Origin: Bog-756 sp963730685
GTDB taxonomy: Bacteria > Actinomycetota > Acidimicrobiia > Acidimicrobiales > RAAP-2
DNA: 64,000 bases
Assembly: GCA_963730685.1 (NCBI GenBank)
Contig: CAVSSP010000002.1
Coordinates: forward strand, 1 to 64,000
Direction: 5' to 3'
Position numbers and translations under genes: made by a program. Under the pieces are notes generated by a model. The model made no database searches. It saw only the letters and a program-made list of their open reading frames with translations, and was not told the DNA's origin. This document shows, piece by piece, positions 45,759 to 54,351 of the stretch (positions within the stretch are counted from its first letter, which is position 1; each line of letters opens with the position of its first letter).

Positions 45759-46319
45759 CCCCGGCCCGCCGTCGGCGGCCTCGGAGGGGACCGCCTCGAG
45801 GACCACCGTCGTCCGGCGCCTCGACCACCACCTCTGGTTGGGCGCCCGGGCGCGGCCCAGGTGAGCCAGTTCGAGTACCCGTCGATTGACCTGGTAGGCA
45901 AGGTAGAGGGAGAAGACGGCGGCGGGGATCTCGACCAGGACGGCCAGCAGGGCGGCTTCGAGGAACTGGGACCGACCCGACGAGGTGGTGACGTCGAACC
46001 ACGCATCCACCAGGAGGAGCACCGCGGTGGCGGTGGCGGGGAACTGGACCCGGGGGTCGAGTCGGAAGGCCAGGTAGGCGGTCCGGGTGATGGCGAAGAC
46101 CAAGATGAGGTCGAACCCCACCCAAGAGGCGCGGTAGTGGCGGTCGAACTGGCGCTTGGGCAAGGTCTCGGCGAGGTAGACGATCCACGGCAGCAGGGCG
46201 ACGGCGGCGCCGGTGTAGAGCCACGCCATCCGCCGTCCCCGGCGGCGGGCGGCCTCCGTCTGGAGGTCCGACAGGGGGTCGTCGTGCGGTCCTGATCCGG
46301 ACGATTCGTCGTCGGCCAC
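45714..46319 (-). CDS. Four-helix membrane protein of unknown function
   Basis: This protein of 201 residues has four hydrophobic segments (for example WLYTGAAVALLPWIVYLAE, SWVGFDLILVFAITRTAYLA and ALLAVLVEIPAAVFSLYLAY) between charged tails, and the motif FDRHYRASWVGFD in the first loop, as in small actinobacterial hypothetical membrane proteins. No transport motif is seen. It lies 21 bp downstream of ppk1 on the same strand and may be in its transcript. Confidence 0.7.
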   Translation of the reverse strand: MADDESSGSGPHDDPLSDLQTEAARRRGRRMAWLYTGAAVALLPWIVYLAETLPKRQFDRHYRASWVGFDLILVFAITRTAYLAFRLDPRVQFPATATAVLLLVDAWFDVTTSSGRSQFLEAALLAVLVEIPAAVFSLYLAYQVNRRVLELAHLGRARAPNQRWWSRRRTTVVLEAVPSEAADGGPGSADDGADPGHHIVG

Positions 46320-46340
46320 GGGCCCAGCCTAGGGGCCGGA

Positions 46341-48461
46341 CTAGGGGTTGACCGTCCGTCGCGTCTCGTCCACCAGTGAGCTCCGTTCCAACGCCGCCAC
46401 GATGAGGGCATCCTGGGTGGCGACGCCGATGGTGGTGGGGATCCGATGCCATTTGCCGTCGGCATCCAACGACCACGACTGGGTGTCGTCGGCCAGGTTC
46501 AGCTCCAGGATCTCTTCGAGCTGGACCACCGCGGCGGGGTCGACCACCGGGATCATGGCCTCGACCCTCCGGTCCAGGTTCCGTCGCCGCAGGTCGGCCG
46601 AGCCGATGTAGTAGCTCGCCGGCCGCCCGTTGGCGCCCCCGAAGCGGAGGATCCGGGAGTGCTCGAGGAACCGTCCCACGATGGACCGGACCCTGATGGT
46701 CTCGGACAGGCCCGGGACGCCTGGTCGCAGGCAGCAGATCCCCCGGATGACGAGGTCGATGGGCACCCCGGCCTGCGAGGCACGGTAGAGGGCGTCCATG
46801 ACGGCGACATCGTCGAGCCCGTTGACCTTGATGACGATGCGCCCGTCCGGTCCAGCCAGGGACTCCTCGTCGATGCAGTCGATGACCCGGTCGCGGATGC
46901 CGCCCGGCGAGGTGACCAGCTCCTGGTAGTGGGGGGGCTGGCTGAACCCGGTGATGTAGTTGAAGAAGCGGGTGACGTCCGCGCCCAGCTCGGGCCGGGA
47001 GGAGAGCACGCCCAGGTCCTCGTAGATGCGGGCGGTCTTGGGGTTGTAGTTGCCGGTGCCGACGTGGCAGTAGAGGCGCACCGTCCCCCCCTCCTGGCGG
47101 ACGACGAGCGTGGTCTTGGCGTGGGTCTTCAGGCCCATGAGCCCGTAGATGACGTGGGCACCGGCTTCCTCGAGGGCCCTGGCCCAGCCGATGTTGGCCT
47201 CCTCGTCGAAGCGTGCCGTCACCTCGACCAGCACCGCCACCTGCTTGCCGTGCTCGGCCGCCCGCACCAGTGCCGCCACCACCGGGCTGTCACCCGAGGT
47301 CCGGTACAGGCACTGCTTGATGGCCAGGACGTGGGGGTCGTCAGCGGCCTCGTTCATCATCTCCTCGACCGATGCCGAGAACGAGTCGTAGGGATGGTGG
47401 ACGAGGACGTCCTGGCGGTCGAGCACCGCGAAGATGCTGGCGTCCTCCTCCCGCTCGACGGTGGTGAGGGCGAGCGGGATGAGCGGCGTCCACGGCTCGT
47501 CGTGCAGTTCGGGCCGGTCGAGCTCGTGGATGGCCCACAGGCAGTCGAGCCCCAGCGGCCCGGCGAACCGGTAGACGTCGTCGGCTCCGAGCCCGAGCTC
47601 CTCGGTGAGGCGTGCCACCGGGCCCTCCGAGGTCCTCGAATCGATCTCCAGCCGCACGACGGGCAGGAACCGCCGGCGGCGCAATTCCTCTTGGAGGGCG
47701 AGCAGGAGGTCGTCGGCGGCATCGTCGTCGAGGGCGAGGTCGGCGTCGCGGGTGACCCGGAAGATGCACGGTGGCCCCACATCCATGCCCGGGAACAGGG
47801 CGTCGATGAACGCCACCAGGGCCTGCTCCAACGGGATGAAACGGTCACCCCCGGGCAGCGGCAACAGCCGGGCGACGTTGGGCGGTACCTTCACCCGGGC
47901 GAAGCGGATGGTCCCGTCCTGGCGATTGCGCACCTCGACGCCCACGTTCAGCGAGAGGTTGGAGATGTAAGGGAAGGGATGGCTGGGGTCGACGGTCAAC
48001 GGGGTCACGACCGGCAGGATCAGGCGGTCGAAGACCTCCTGGAGGTAGGCCCGGTCAGCGGAGCCCAGAGAGACCCAGTCGCACAGCTCGATGCCCTGGG
48101 CACGGAGGGCCGGGGCCAGTTCGTTCAACAAGAGCGTCTCCTGGCGCCGAACCATTCTCTCCAGGGAGGCGCGCACGTCCTTCAGCAGCTGATCGGGCGT
48201 GCTCCCGTTGAGGGCGAGGCTCTTGATGCCGGCCACGACCTGGCGGCGCAATCCTGCCACCTGGACCTGGAAGAACTCGTCGATGCGCTCGCTGAACAGC
48301 ACCAGGAACTTGACCCTCTCCAGCAGCGGTATGTCCCGGTCGGCCACCAGATCGAGCAGCCGGTCGTTGAAGTCCAGGTCGGAGAGCTGACGAGCGAAAT
48401 AGCGCTGGCCCGAGTCGGGGCCGGTGCCGTCGGCCGGTCCCCGGATGGTTTCGACGCTCAT
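46341..48461 (-). CDS. ppk1: Polyphosphate kinase 1
   Basis: This protein of 706 residues has the full PPK1 architecture: the N-terminal helical domain (RYFARQLSDLDFNDRLL, FLVLFSERIDEFFQVQVAGL), a head domain, and two PLD-like catalytic domains with the conserved histidines in GLKTHAKT and LYCHVGTGNYNPKTAR. It polymerises the gamma-phosphate of ATP reversibly. ATG 48461 follows TATCGT by 6 nt with no ribosome-binding site and is preferred to the frame start at 48554. It is divergent from ppa, so PPi and polyphosphate handling share a promoter region of about 130 bp. Confidence 0.95.
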   Translation of the reverse strand: MSVETIRGPADGTGPDSGQRYFARQLSDLDFNDRLLDLVADRDIPLLERVKFLVLFSERIDEFFQVQVAGLRRQVVAGIKSLALNGSTPDQLLKDVRASLERMVRRQETLLLNELAPALRAQGIELCDWVSLGSADRAYLQEVFDRLILPVVTPLTVDPSHPFPYISNLSLNVGVEVRNRQDGTIRFARVKVPPNVARLLPLPGGDRFIPLEQALVAFIDALFPGMDVGPPCIFRVTRDADLALDDDAADDLLLALQEELRRRRFLPVVRLEIDSRTSEGPVARLTEELGLGADDVYRFAGPLGLDCLWAIHELDRPELHDEPWTPLIPLALTTVEREEDASIFAVLDRQDVLVHHPYDSFSASVEEMMNEAADDPHVLAIKQCLYRTSGDSPVVAALVRAAEHGKQVAVLVEVTARFDEEANIGWARALEEAGAHVIYGLMGLKTHAKTTLVVRQEGGTVRLYCHVGTGNYNPKTARIYEDLGVLSSRPELGADVTRFFNYITGFSQPPHYQELVTSPGGIRDRVIDCIDEESLAGPDGRIVIKVNGLDDVAVMDALYRASQAGVPIDLVIRGICCLRPGVPGLSETIRVRSIVGRFLEHSRILRFGGANGRPASYYIGSADLRRRNLDRRVEAMIPVVDPAAVVQLEEILELNLADDTQSWSLDADGKWHRIPTTIGVATQDALIVAALERSSLVDETRRTVNP

Positions 48462-48592
48462 TGGGCAACGATAGCAACCAGCCCAGCGGCCCCGTCCGGG
48501 CTCCGGAGCGGGTTCGATCGGCCCCCGTCGGGGAATGGTCCGGGGGTGGGCCACAATGTGGTGGACCCGCCCGGTGACGAAAGGGATCCGAA

Positions 48593-49093
48593 GTGAGCAC
48601 CGACCGCACCATCGAAGTCATGGTGGAGATCCCCAGGGGTAGCCGCAACAAGTACGAGTACGACCACGAGCGCCACGTCATGCGCCTCGACCGCCGGCTG
48701 TTCTCCGCCACGTTCTACCCGGCGGACTACGGGTTCGTGCCGGACACGCTGGCCGAGGATGGCGACCCGCTGGACGTGCTGATCCTGCTCGACGAACCGA
48801 CGTTCCCCGGCTGCATGGTGGAGTGCCGGCCCGTCGGGGTGTTCTGGATGACCGACGAGAAGGGCCCGGACGCCAAGATCATCTCGGTGGCGTGCGGGGA
48901 TCCCATGTGGGAGTCCGTCTCCGACCTCGAGGGGCTACCGCCCCACCTGACCTTCGAGATCGCCCACTTCTTCGACGTCTACAAGGACCTCGAGCCGGAC
49001 AAGCTCACCAAGGTGGGCGGCTTCGACGGTGTCGACGCGGCGTGGGACGAGATCGAGCGGTCCTTCGAGCGGGCCAAGGGTGCCCCGACCTGA
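48593..49093 (+). CDS. ppa: Soluble inorganic pyrophosphatase (family I)
   Basis: This protein of 166 residues has the family I sites: EIPRGSRNKYEYD with the Glu, Lys and Arg ligands, FYPADYGFVPDTLAEDGDPLD with the metal-binding Asp cluster, and KDLEPDK near the end. It hydrolyses PPi in the cytosol. GTG 48593 has AAAGGG 8 nt upstream. With hppA in the same window the organism can use PPi either as waste or for proton pumping. Confidence 0.95.
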   Translation: MSTDRTIEVMVEIPRGSRNKYEYDHERHVMRLDRRLFSATFYPADYGFVPDTLAEDGDPLDVLILLDEPTFPGCMVECRPVGVFWMTDEKGPDAKIISVACGDPMWESVSDLEGLPPHLTFEIAHFFDVYKDLEPDKLTKVGGFDGVDAAWDEIERSFERAKGAPT

Positions 49094-49174
49094 GCACTCC
49101 CTGCCCAATCGCCGCTCAGCCTTGCACGACCGGCCCCGCCCACGTCCGTCGGAGCAGGGCACGGGCGAGCTGCG

Positions 49175-49450
49175 TCAGCCGAGAACCTGGGCCTTGGCGG
49201 CGGCGAACTCCTCATCGGTGAGCGCGCCGGCGGCGTGCAGATCGGCGAGCTTCTGGAGTTTGGTGATGGTGTCGTCACCAGCCGACGCCACGGGAGTCGG
49301 CGCCGCCGCCGGCGCCGGTGGGACCGGGGCCGGGGCGGCCTCGGCACCCTGCTGCTGCATGGCACGGTTGGTTCCGGCCTTCGCCCCCATGTAGGCGACG
49401 CCCCCCACGGCGGCGGCTCTGAGCAACGGGCGTCTACGCATGAACGGCAC
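49175..49450 (-). CDS. SHOCT-domain small membrane-associated protein
   Basis: The start is a basic segment with a short hydrophobic helix (RRRPLLRAAAVGGVAYMG). A Pro/Ala-rich linker leads to a C-terminal SHOCT domain (LQKLADLHAAGALTDEEFAA AKAQVLG), which is a short oligomerisation unit. GTG 49450 has AAGGGGG 6 nt upstream and gives 91 residues. It follows the CMD-like gene by 11 bp and is likely in its operon. Confidence 0.8.
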   Translation of the reverse strand: MPFMRRRPLLRAAAVGGVAYMGAKAGTNRAMQQQGAEAAPAPVPPAPAAAPTPVASAGDDTITKLQKLADLHAAGALTDEEFAAAKAQVLG

Positions 49451-49461
49451 AGGTGCCCCCT

Positions 49462-49806
49462 TCAGCTCTCGTCGGATTCGAGGTCGATACCGAGGGCGAA
49501 TGCCAACTCCGCTGCCGCCGACACGATCCGGACGTTGCCCACCGTCGGGTTGAGGGCCACGAGGAGCCCGAGGATCTCCTCGGGGGTCACGCCCACCTCG
49601 AGGGCGAACCCGACCTGGAAGACGTACGAGGCGGGAGCGGCGTCGGCGGCGATGAGCGCCGCGATGTTGACCAGTGAGTAGGTCTTCGGGTCGAGGCCCG
49701 AGGCTTCGAGATTGTCGAGCCGCGCCTCGAAGAGAGTCTCCAGCGCGCTGGTGTCGTGGCGTGCGACGCCGAAGAAGGCGTCGGTGGTACCGGTCGAGAC
49801 TGCCAT
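49462..49806 (-). CDS. Carboxymuconolactone decarboxylase-like (AhpD fold) protein
   Basis: The helical CMD fold is visible in YSLVNIAALIAADAAPASY and LEVGVTPEEILGLLVALNPTVG. The redox CxxC of AhpD-type members is absent, so a peroxidase-linked role is unlikely. ATG 49806 has GGAGG 7 nt upstream and gives 114 residues. The substrate is unknown. Confidence 0.82.
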   Translation of the reverse strand: MAVSTGTTDAFFGVARHDTSALETLFEARLDNLEASGLDPKTYSLVNIAALIAADAAPASYVFQVGFALEVGVTPEEILGLLVALNPTVGNVRIVSAAAELAFALGIDLESDES

Positions 49807-50093
49807 GGTCATTCCTCCACGTGTCGTTCTGGTTCCCAGGGGCTGGGGTCGCCAGGGCTGCTGCCGGTGCCCGCATTCGTGTCGGGAGGCCCGGCTTGCC
49901 GCCCCACAACCTAGTGGATGCCCCTTCCCGATTCACCTTGGCACGCGACGTTCACGGACAGATCGGAGAGGCGGCGGCGGCCGTATTACAGTGGTCGGTT
50001 GCCGAGCGGCACCGGTTCTCAGCGGGCGGTTTGCCTCAGGGTGCCCTGACAGGCACCGTCGGATGGGTACACCCGGCGTCAGTGACGTCGTAC

Positions 50094-50167
50094 GGGGATG
50101 TAGCTCAGTTGGCTAGAGCACCTGCTTTGCAAGCAGGGGGTCGTGGGTTCGAGTCCCATCATCTCCA
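50094..50167 (+). tRNA. tRNA-Ala (anticodon TGC)
   Basis: Acceptor GGGGATG pairs with CATCTCC (one G-U pair), the anticodon stem CCTGC/GCAGG encloses TTTGCAA (anticodon TGC), and the T-loop is TTCGAGT. The 3' CCA is not encoded (the next bases are CTG), unlike the other two tRNA genes here. The gene marks the border between core genes and a more accessory region. Confidence 0.95.
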
Positions 50168-50334
50168 CTGAAGTTGTCATTGCAACGTTTTACCTGGTCA
50201 GAGCCAGTATTTCACCGGCACTTCCGAACCTAGGCAAAACACGATGTTCGAACCCCCCTGACCTGAGAGAACACCCGCGTCGACGTGTGGACGGAATCGG
50301 CGACGTTGGCACAACGATCCGGCACGACCATCGG

Positions 50335-50865
50335 TTAACCGCGGACGAACGTTGCCTTGATGGTGATCGAGTTGTGAAGACCTGCTCCCATCTTCGTCCA
50401 TCCGAGACCCCACTCACTTCGATCGATCTCGGTGCGAACGTCAAGGATGAGAGCTTCGTCACTTTCCGTCCGAAGGGCAGCTCGGAACTCGATGGCTCGG
50501 CTCACACCGTGTAGGGAGAGCATCCCTTGCAGAGTGCTCTGTCCCAGAGCACCAAGATGAGCGTGGGTCACGTCGAAGACCATGCTCGGGTACCTCTGAA
50601 CGTCGAAGAAATCGGCATTGCGCAGGTGCTCGTCGCGCTTCTCGTTCTTTGTATCGATTGAGCCGGCATCGATGGCGACGCGGCCGGTGACGCGCCCATC
50701 GGCATCAACAGTGCCAGTGCCCTCGGTCGCACGCAGGGTGCCGTTGACAGTCGTGATCCACAGCGCCTTAGTGGTGAACCGAATCGTCGTACGTTGCGGA
50801 TCAAGGGTCCAGTAACCCGTCAGATCTGAGATCGCATTAGGTGTTGCGCTTGCCATTTCCGTCAT
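50335..50865 (-). CDS. YceI family protein
   Basis: The lipocalin-like YceI barrel shows in TGYWTLDPQRTTIRFTTKAL, AIDAGSIDTKNEKRDEHLRN, DFFDVQRYPSMVFD and the last strand DRSEWGLGW. Family members bind polyisoprenoids or other amphiphiles. No signal peptide is seen, so this one is cytoplasmic, like many actinobacterial members. ATG 50865 has AAGGAG 6 nt upstream. Length is 176 residues. Base composition is visibly less GC-rich than in the core genes. Confidence 0.9.
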   Translation of the reverse strand: MTEMASATPNAISDLTGYWTLDPQRTTIRFTTKALWITTVNGTLRATEGTGTVDADGRVTGRVAIDAGSIDTKNEKRDEHLRNADFFDVQRYPSMVFDVTHAHLGALGQSTLQGMLSLHGVSRAIEFRAALRTESDEALILDVRTEIDRSEWGLGWTKMGAGLHNSITIKATFVRG

Positions 50866-51071
50866 TTGAATCTCCTTGGATTAGTGATCGTGAGTCAAAC
50901 GGGCTGACGGCGTGGTCATGCTGCAGAATTGAGGCGACGGCATTGGCTGACCGAATCTCGTTGTCGACAGAAGTCCCTCCCGTTGTGGGCGAAGCGATGA
51001 ACGTCCGTCGGCCTGTCGTCGTCGACTCAGGGCAGTGATCCGGAGGGTTGGCGAGAGATTGCGGTCCAGGC

Positions 51072-51386
51072 TCATGACCCGGTTTGGGGATCGGCATCAA
51101 CTTCGTCCGGCGCGGCAATCGGATAGATATCGACATCGAAGAATGGATTGAAGGGCAACGTTGCCAACGTCTCCATCACGTGCTCCTCATCGGAGGCGAA
51201 CACTTCGAGAAATGCCGTCGCTCGGGAAGGGGCAACGAGATCGGTTCCAATCTTCCCGTCCGATTGCAACACGGCGATCTGCTTCTGTTCGTCAGCTCGT
51301 AGCGCCATCATCTCGGCGAAGTCCGTATCGTCGCGAATGGTTGCGACCACGACGAACGTCTGGAGGTCGGGAGGGGTCGTTGACAT
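51072..51386 (-). CDS. Muconolactone-isomerase-like small alpha/beta-barrel protein
   Basis: This protein of 104 residues has the ferredoxin-like dimeric fold: an N-terminal strand FVVVATIRDD, helix MMALRADEQKQIA, and a closing segment LPFNPFFDVDIYPIA that resembles the end of muconolactone delta-isomerase (CatC). Catalytic residues cannot be confirmed. ATG 51386 has AAAGGA 7 nt upstream. It is divergent from a TetR gene with twin palindromes between them, so it is probably its target. The 206 bp between this gene and YceI hold nothing I can name. Confidence 0.65.
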   Translation of the reverse strand: MSTTPPDLQTFVVVATIRDDTDFAEMMALRADEQKQIAVLQSDGKIGTDLVAPSRATAFLEVFASDEEHVMETLATLPFNPFFDVDIYPIAAPDEVDADPQTGS

Positions 51387-51498
51387 GGTGTGTCCTTTCA
51401 TTGGAGGGTGAGGGCCATTGACGGAAGGGAGTACCGGATCGTGTCGGCTGCTAGACCGACCAGCGATTCTTGGCCAGTGCCATCAGTGGTCATTAAGA

Positions 51499-51545
51499 TG
51501 ACGGTGTCACCTGAGGTACCATAAGCCACTGAGATGACACTGTCA
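51499..51545. promoter_or_regulatory. Twin palindromic operators TGACnnnGTCA
   Basis: TGACGGTGTCA at 51499-51509 and TGACACTGTCA at 51535-51545 are perfect 4+4 palindromes with a 3-nt centre, 36 bp apart, both preceded by AGA or GAGA. A TACCAT box (51517-51522) lies between them. They sit between a TetR gene (20 bp downstream) and a divergent small enzyme gene, a classic place for TetR operators. Confidence 0.65.
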
Positions 51546-51564
51546 ACCAATAGATTCGAGAGCC

Positions 51565-52221
51565 GTGACTAGTCGTGTTGAATCAGCAGCCCAGACGAGA
51601 CGTGCCCTGCTCGACGCCGCCGCCGAACTTCTCGATGCAGGCGGCCCGGGGGCTGTGACACTCCGCGAAGTCGGAGCCCGCGCCGGCGTATCTCGGGGCG
51701 CGCCTTATCGGCACTTTGCCGACAAGGAAGGGCTGCTGACGGCGATCGTCGTCGAGAGCTGGGAGCGGATGGCCGACACCATCAATGCCATCGGTGCCAC
51801 AGACACAGCTCCTTCCTCGCGGCTGCAAGAGATATTGATGTCATTCGTGGAGCTTGGTAGGGAACGTCCGCACCTCTACCAGCAGATGTTCGTCATCTCC
51901 AAGAGCGACCCCGGAGCAGGAGCTCGCGCTGCCCTCCGGGCACTAGATGAGTTCCTCACCATCGTGACGGAACTGGTCGGTGAGACGGATGCGCCGCACG
52001 TTGGCGCCTTGCTGTTCAGCGGAGCACACGGAATCGCCGAGCTCGAGATCAGCGGGCACCTGACCGAAGACAAGTGGGGCACAACTGCACAAGATCTCAT
52101 TGCAACCTTGGTGGCCATGACTGACGCCTGTCACCCGGCGACGCGCCAGCGATCCGACAGCTCTGCTGGACGCCGACATCGCACGACGCCGAATCTGCAC
52201 GGGGATGGGTTCAAGGGGTAG
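51565..52221 (+). CDS. TetR-family regulator 1
   Basis: The N-terminal HTH (ALLDAAAELLDAGGPGAVTL, REVGARAGVSRGAPYRHFAD KEGLL) is typical TetR. The C-terminal domain of about 150 residues is ligand-binding and unspecific in sequence (resembling the TetR_C_13/WHG type with FVELGRERPHLYQQMF). Two matching palindromes precede it. It probably represses itself and the divergent muconolactone-isomerase-like/YceI side. Confidence 0.9.
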   Translation: MTSRVESAAQTRRALLDAAAELLDAGGPGAVTLREVGARAGVSRGAPYRHFADKEGLLTAIVVESWERMADTINAIGATDTAPSSRLQEILMSFVELGRERPHLYQQMFVISKSDPGAGARAALRALDEFLTIVTELVGETDAPHVGALLFSGAHGIAELEISGHLTEDKWGTTAQDLIATLVAMTDACHPATRQRSDSSAGRRHRTTPNLHGDGFKG

Positions 52222-52367
52222 CACGACTCGGTGAAGTCGCGTCCGAGCATCCTCTGAATGACTGGAGCGATGAGAGTGCATCGAGCGTCCGGCTGAAGGC
52301 GAAGGCGATGGGCGCGCATGTCCAAGCGAAGTGTGAACACCAGGGCTGCTCGATTCGCCTGCCTAGC

Positions 52368-52781
52368 TCACTCGGGAGCGTCTTCGCCGACCCAGCGGGG
52401 GGAGCCGTCGGCGATCCAGGTCCCGATGACCTCCTCGCAAGGGACCACCAGCCCTGCGATGTTCGGATAGCCGGCGTAGGGCGCCAGCATGACCAGGGTC
52501 TCGCGCAGCTCGTCCGGCGTGAGCTCGCTCCGCTTGAGCGACGCCCGTGCCTGGATCTTCCAGGTGTCGACCTGGCCGTTGGCGGCGATGACCCCCATGA
52601 GGAGCATCCGCCGGGTGCGGACGTCGAGGACGCCGCGGCGCCAGACCTGATCGAAGAGGGTCCGAACCATGACGTCGTTGAAAGCCATGGTGCCCTCCGG
52701 CAGCGTGACCACGTCATCGGCGTAGACATCACGCAGGACCTCGAGCCCGCGGTCGTAGGGTGCTGGCGACTCCTCGGGCAT
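52368..52781 (-). CDS. Carboxymuconolactone decarboxylase family protein
   Basis: This full-length CMD-type protein (137 residues) has VRTLFDQVWRRGVLDVRTRR, LLMGVIAANGQVDTWKIQAR and PYAGYPNIAGLV, which match gamma-carboxymuconolactone decarboxylases more closely than AhpD (no CxxC). SD GAAAGGAAG precedes the ATG. It lies 37 bp downstream of the dehydrogenase gene and ends the three-gene run NTF2-like, dehydrogenase, CMD, which suggests a small ring or lactone degradation pathway. Confidence 0.85.
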   Translation of the reverse strand: MPEESPAPYDRGLEVLRDVYADDVVTLPEGTMAFNDVMVRTLFDQVWRRGVLDVRTRRMLLMGVIAANGQVDTWKIQARASLKRSELTPDELRETLVMLAPYAGYPNIAGLVVPCEEVIGTWIADGSPRWVGEDAPE

Positions 52782-52818
52782 GGGTGCTTCCTTTCAGGAT
52801 GGCGCCTTTCGGTGCCGG

Positions 52819-53703
52819 TCAGGACGTTGCGGTGGGATCCTTCTCTTCGACCTCCACGGGCAGCCGGTAGGTCCGATAGAACTCAGATGCGGCTGTGTCC
52901 CGGGCGGGAAGGTCGACCCCCTGCTCGGCCCCGACCAGACACATGAGCTCGAGGTCCTTCACGATGATGGCCCCTGAGGTGCGGCGCATGGGCAGGATCT
53001 CCCGATCCGCGATGACCTCGTCGGGGAGCTCGTGGAGGCCGAAGAAGCTCGCACCCATCTGACCCAACTGGCCGTTGGCCTGCATGGCCTCCTTCAGCCC
53101 CACGACCGGGAGGTCGAGTTCCTTGGCCAACCGGACCGCCTCGGCGACACCGAGGTGGGAAACGTAGGTCTGCAGGTTCAGACAGAGCTTCAGCAGGTTG
53201 GCATTGCCCAGAGGTCCTGCTTGGACCAGCGTTTCACCACAGGCCGACAGGACCGGGCCCAGGGCCGCGATGTCCTCAGGCGCGCCACCGAGCAGGAAGG
53301 TCGTTCGTCCTTCCTTGGCCGCGAAGTGACCACCGGTCAGGCAGGCTTCGACGATCCTGACACCGTGCTCAGCGGCCTGTTCTGCGGCCCAGAGGATCGT
53401 CTCGGGGAGCACGGTGCTGTGGATGGCCACGACCGCACCGGCCGAGAGGTTGACCAGGAGACCCTCGGGCCCATCGAGCACCGAACGGACGTGGGCATCA
53501 GCAGGCACGCAGATGCCCACGAGGTCGGAGGCCCGCGCCACCTCGGCAACAGAGTTCGCGCCGGTGGCCCCCTTGTCGACGACGGCGTGGAGCGGCTCAG
53601 GGTCGACATCGAACACGGTCGGCCGGAGGCCGGCGCGCAGCATGCTCTCGACCAGTGGACGTCCGATGAGGCCGATTCCGATGAAGCCGATCCGGTCGGT
53701 CAT
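52819..53703 (-). CDS. 3-Hydroxyisobutyrate-dehydrogenase-like (6PGDH family) oxidoreductase
   Basis: The NAD-binding motif GFIGIGLIGRPLVESM is at residues 5-20. CLTGGHFAAKEG gives the substrate-binding block, and NLLKLCLN carries the conserved catalytic Lys. Length is 294 residues. ATG 53703 has GAGGA 7 nt upstream and overlaps the stop of the NTF2-like gene (ATGA), so the two are co-translated. The substrate is a beta-hydroxyacid or an imine; which one cannot be told. Confidence 0.87.
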   Translation of the reverse strand: MTDRIGFIGIGLIGRPLVESMLRAGLRPTVFDVDPEPLHAVVDKGATGANSVAEVARASDLVGICVPADAHVRSVLDGPEGLLVNLSAGAVVAIHSTVLPETILWAAEQAAEHGVRIVEACLTGGHFAAKEGRTTFLLGGAPEDIAALGPVLSACGETLVQAGPLGNANLLKLCLNLQTYVSHLGVAEAVRLAKELDLPVVGLKEAMQANGQLGQMGASFFGLHELPDEVIADREILPMRRTSGAIIVKDLELMCLVGAEQGVDLPARDTAASEFYRTYRLPVEVEEKDPTATS

Positions 53704-54149
53704 GACACCGTCCTCGATGCCTTGCGACGTAGGCCGGCGGCCAATTGCGGGCTCACCATGGTCCTCGTCGTCCTGAAGGTGCGACCGGTGATACGCCAAC
53801 CCTCACTCCCGTTGCACAGCTGGTCTTCATACGTTCCGATGGTGTCGATCCAGTCGTCAGGGTTGCTGGCCAGCACCGTAACGGCGTGCACGTAGGTCGT
53901 AGATCGAGAGTGGTCGCCGTCGATGTCGATCACGAAGTTGGAGAGCAAATGCTGGGTGGATCCCATGCCGGCATGGGCGGAGATCATGAACGATGTGAGG
54001 TCATCGATCCCCCGCCAGGAGCCGAAATCGCCGTAGTCGGCCGCGACATCGTCAGCGAAGCACGTTCGGAAGAGGACCCAATCCTTGGTGTCGACCGCAC
54101 GTGCATAGTGGACCAGCACGTCGACGATCCTCTGTCGGTCCAATTCCAT
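53700..54149 (-). CDS. SnoaL/NTF2-like protein
   Basis: The cone-shaped NTF2-like fold is shown by IVDVLVHYARAVDTKDW, LFRTCFADDVAADYGDFGSW, HLLSNFVIDIDGD, and WRITGRTFRTTR. Members include dehydratases, isomerases and ring-hydroxylase beta-like proteins. ATG 54149 gives 149 residues; the GGGGGAG is only 2-3 nt away, so a nearby TTG or the upstream GTG 54203 may be used. It faces a TetR gene across a 9+9 palindrome. Confidence 0.8.
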   Translation of the reverse strand: MELDRQRIVDVLVHYARAVDTKDWVLFRTCFADDVAADYGDFGSWRGIDDLTSFMISAHAGMGSTQHLLSNFVIDIDGDHSRSTTYVHAVTVLASNPDDWIDTIGTYEDQLCNGSEGWRITGRTFRTTRTMVSPQLAAGLRRKASRTVS

Positions 54150-54238
54150 CACTCCCCCAGTCCGACGCCCGCTCGAGGCGGCCCGATCGTCGCGGGCGTC
54201 CACTTCCCTGGCGCGCTGCCACCTTGCCAGAGTGCTTT

Positions 54239-54266
54239 ACACCTGTCAACCTGTGAGGACAGGTGT
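54239..54266. promoter_or_regulatory. 9+9 bp palindromic operator between NTF2-like and TetR genes
   Basis: ACACCTGTC (54239-54247) and GACAGGTGT (54258-54266) form a perfect inverted repeat with a 10-nt spacer, in the divergent region between the NTF2-like gene and TetR regulator 2. This is the size and place of a TetR operator. Confidence 0.7.
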
Positions 54267-54351
54267 CGGCCACCGCCGGCGCGCACAAAAGGGGGTCAGC
54301 CGTGAGCAGTGACGTCCGCGGGGAGCACTACGACTCACCCGCTCGTCGACC

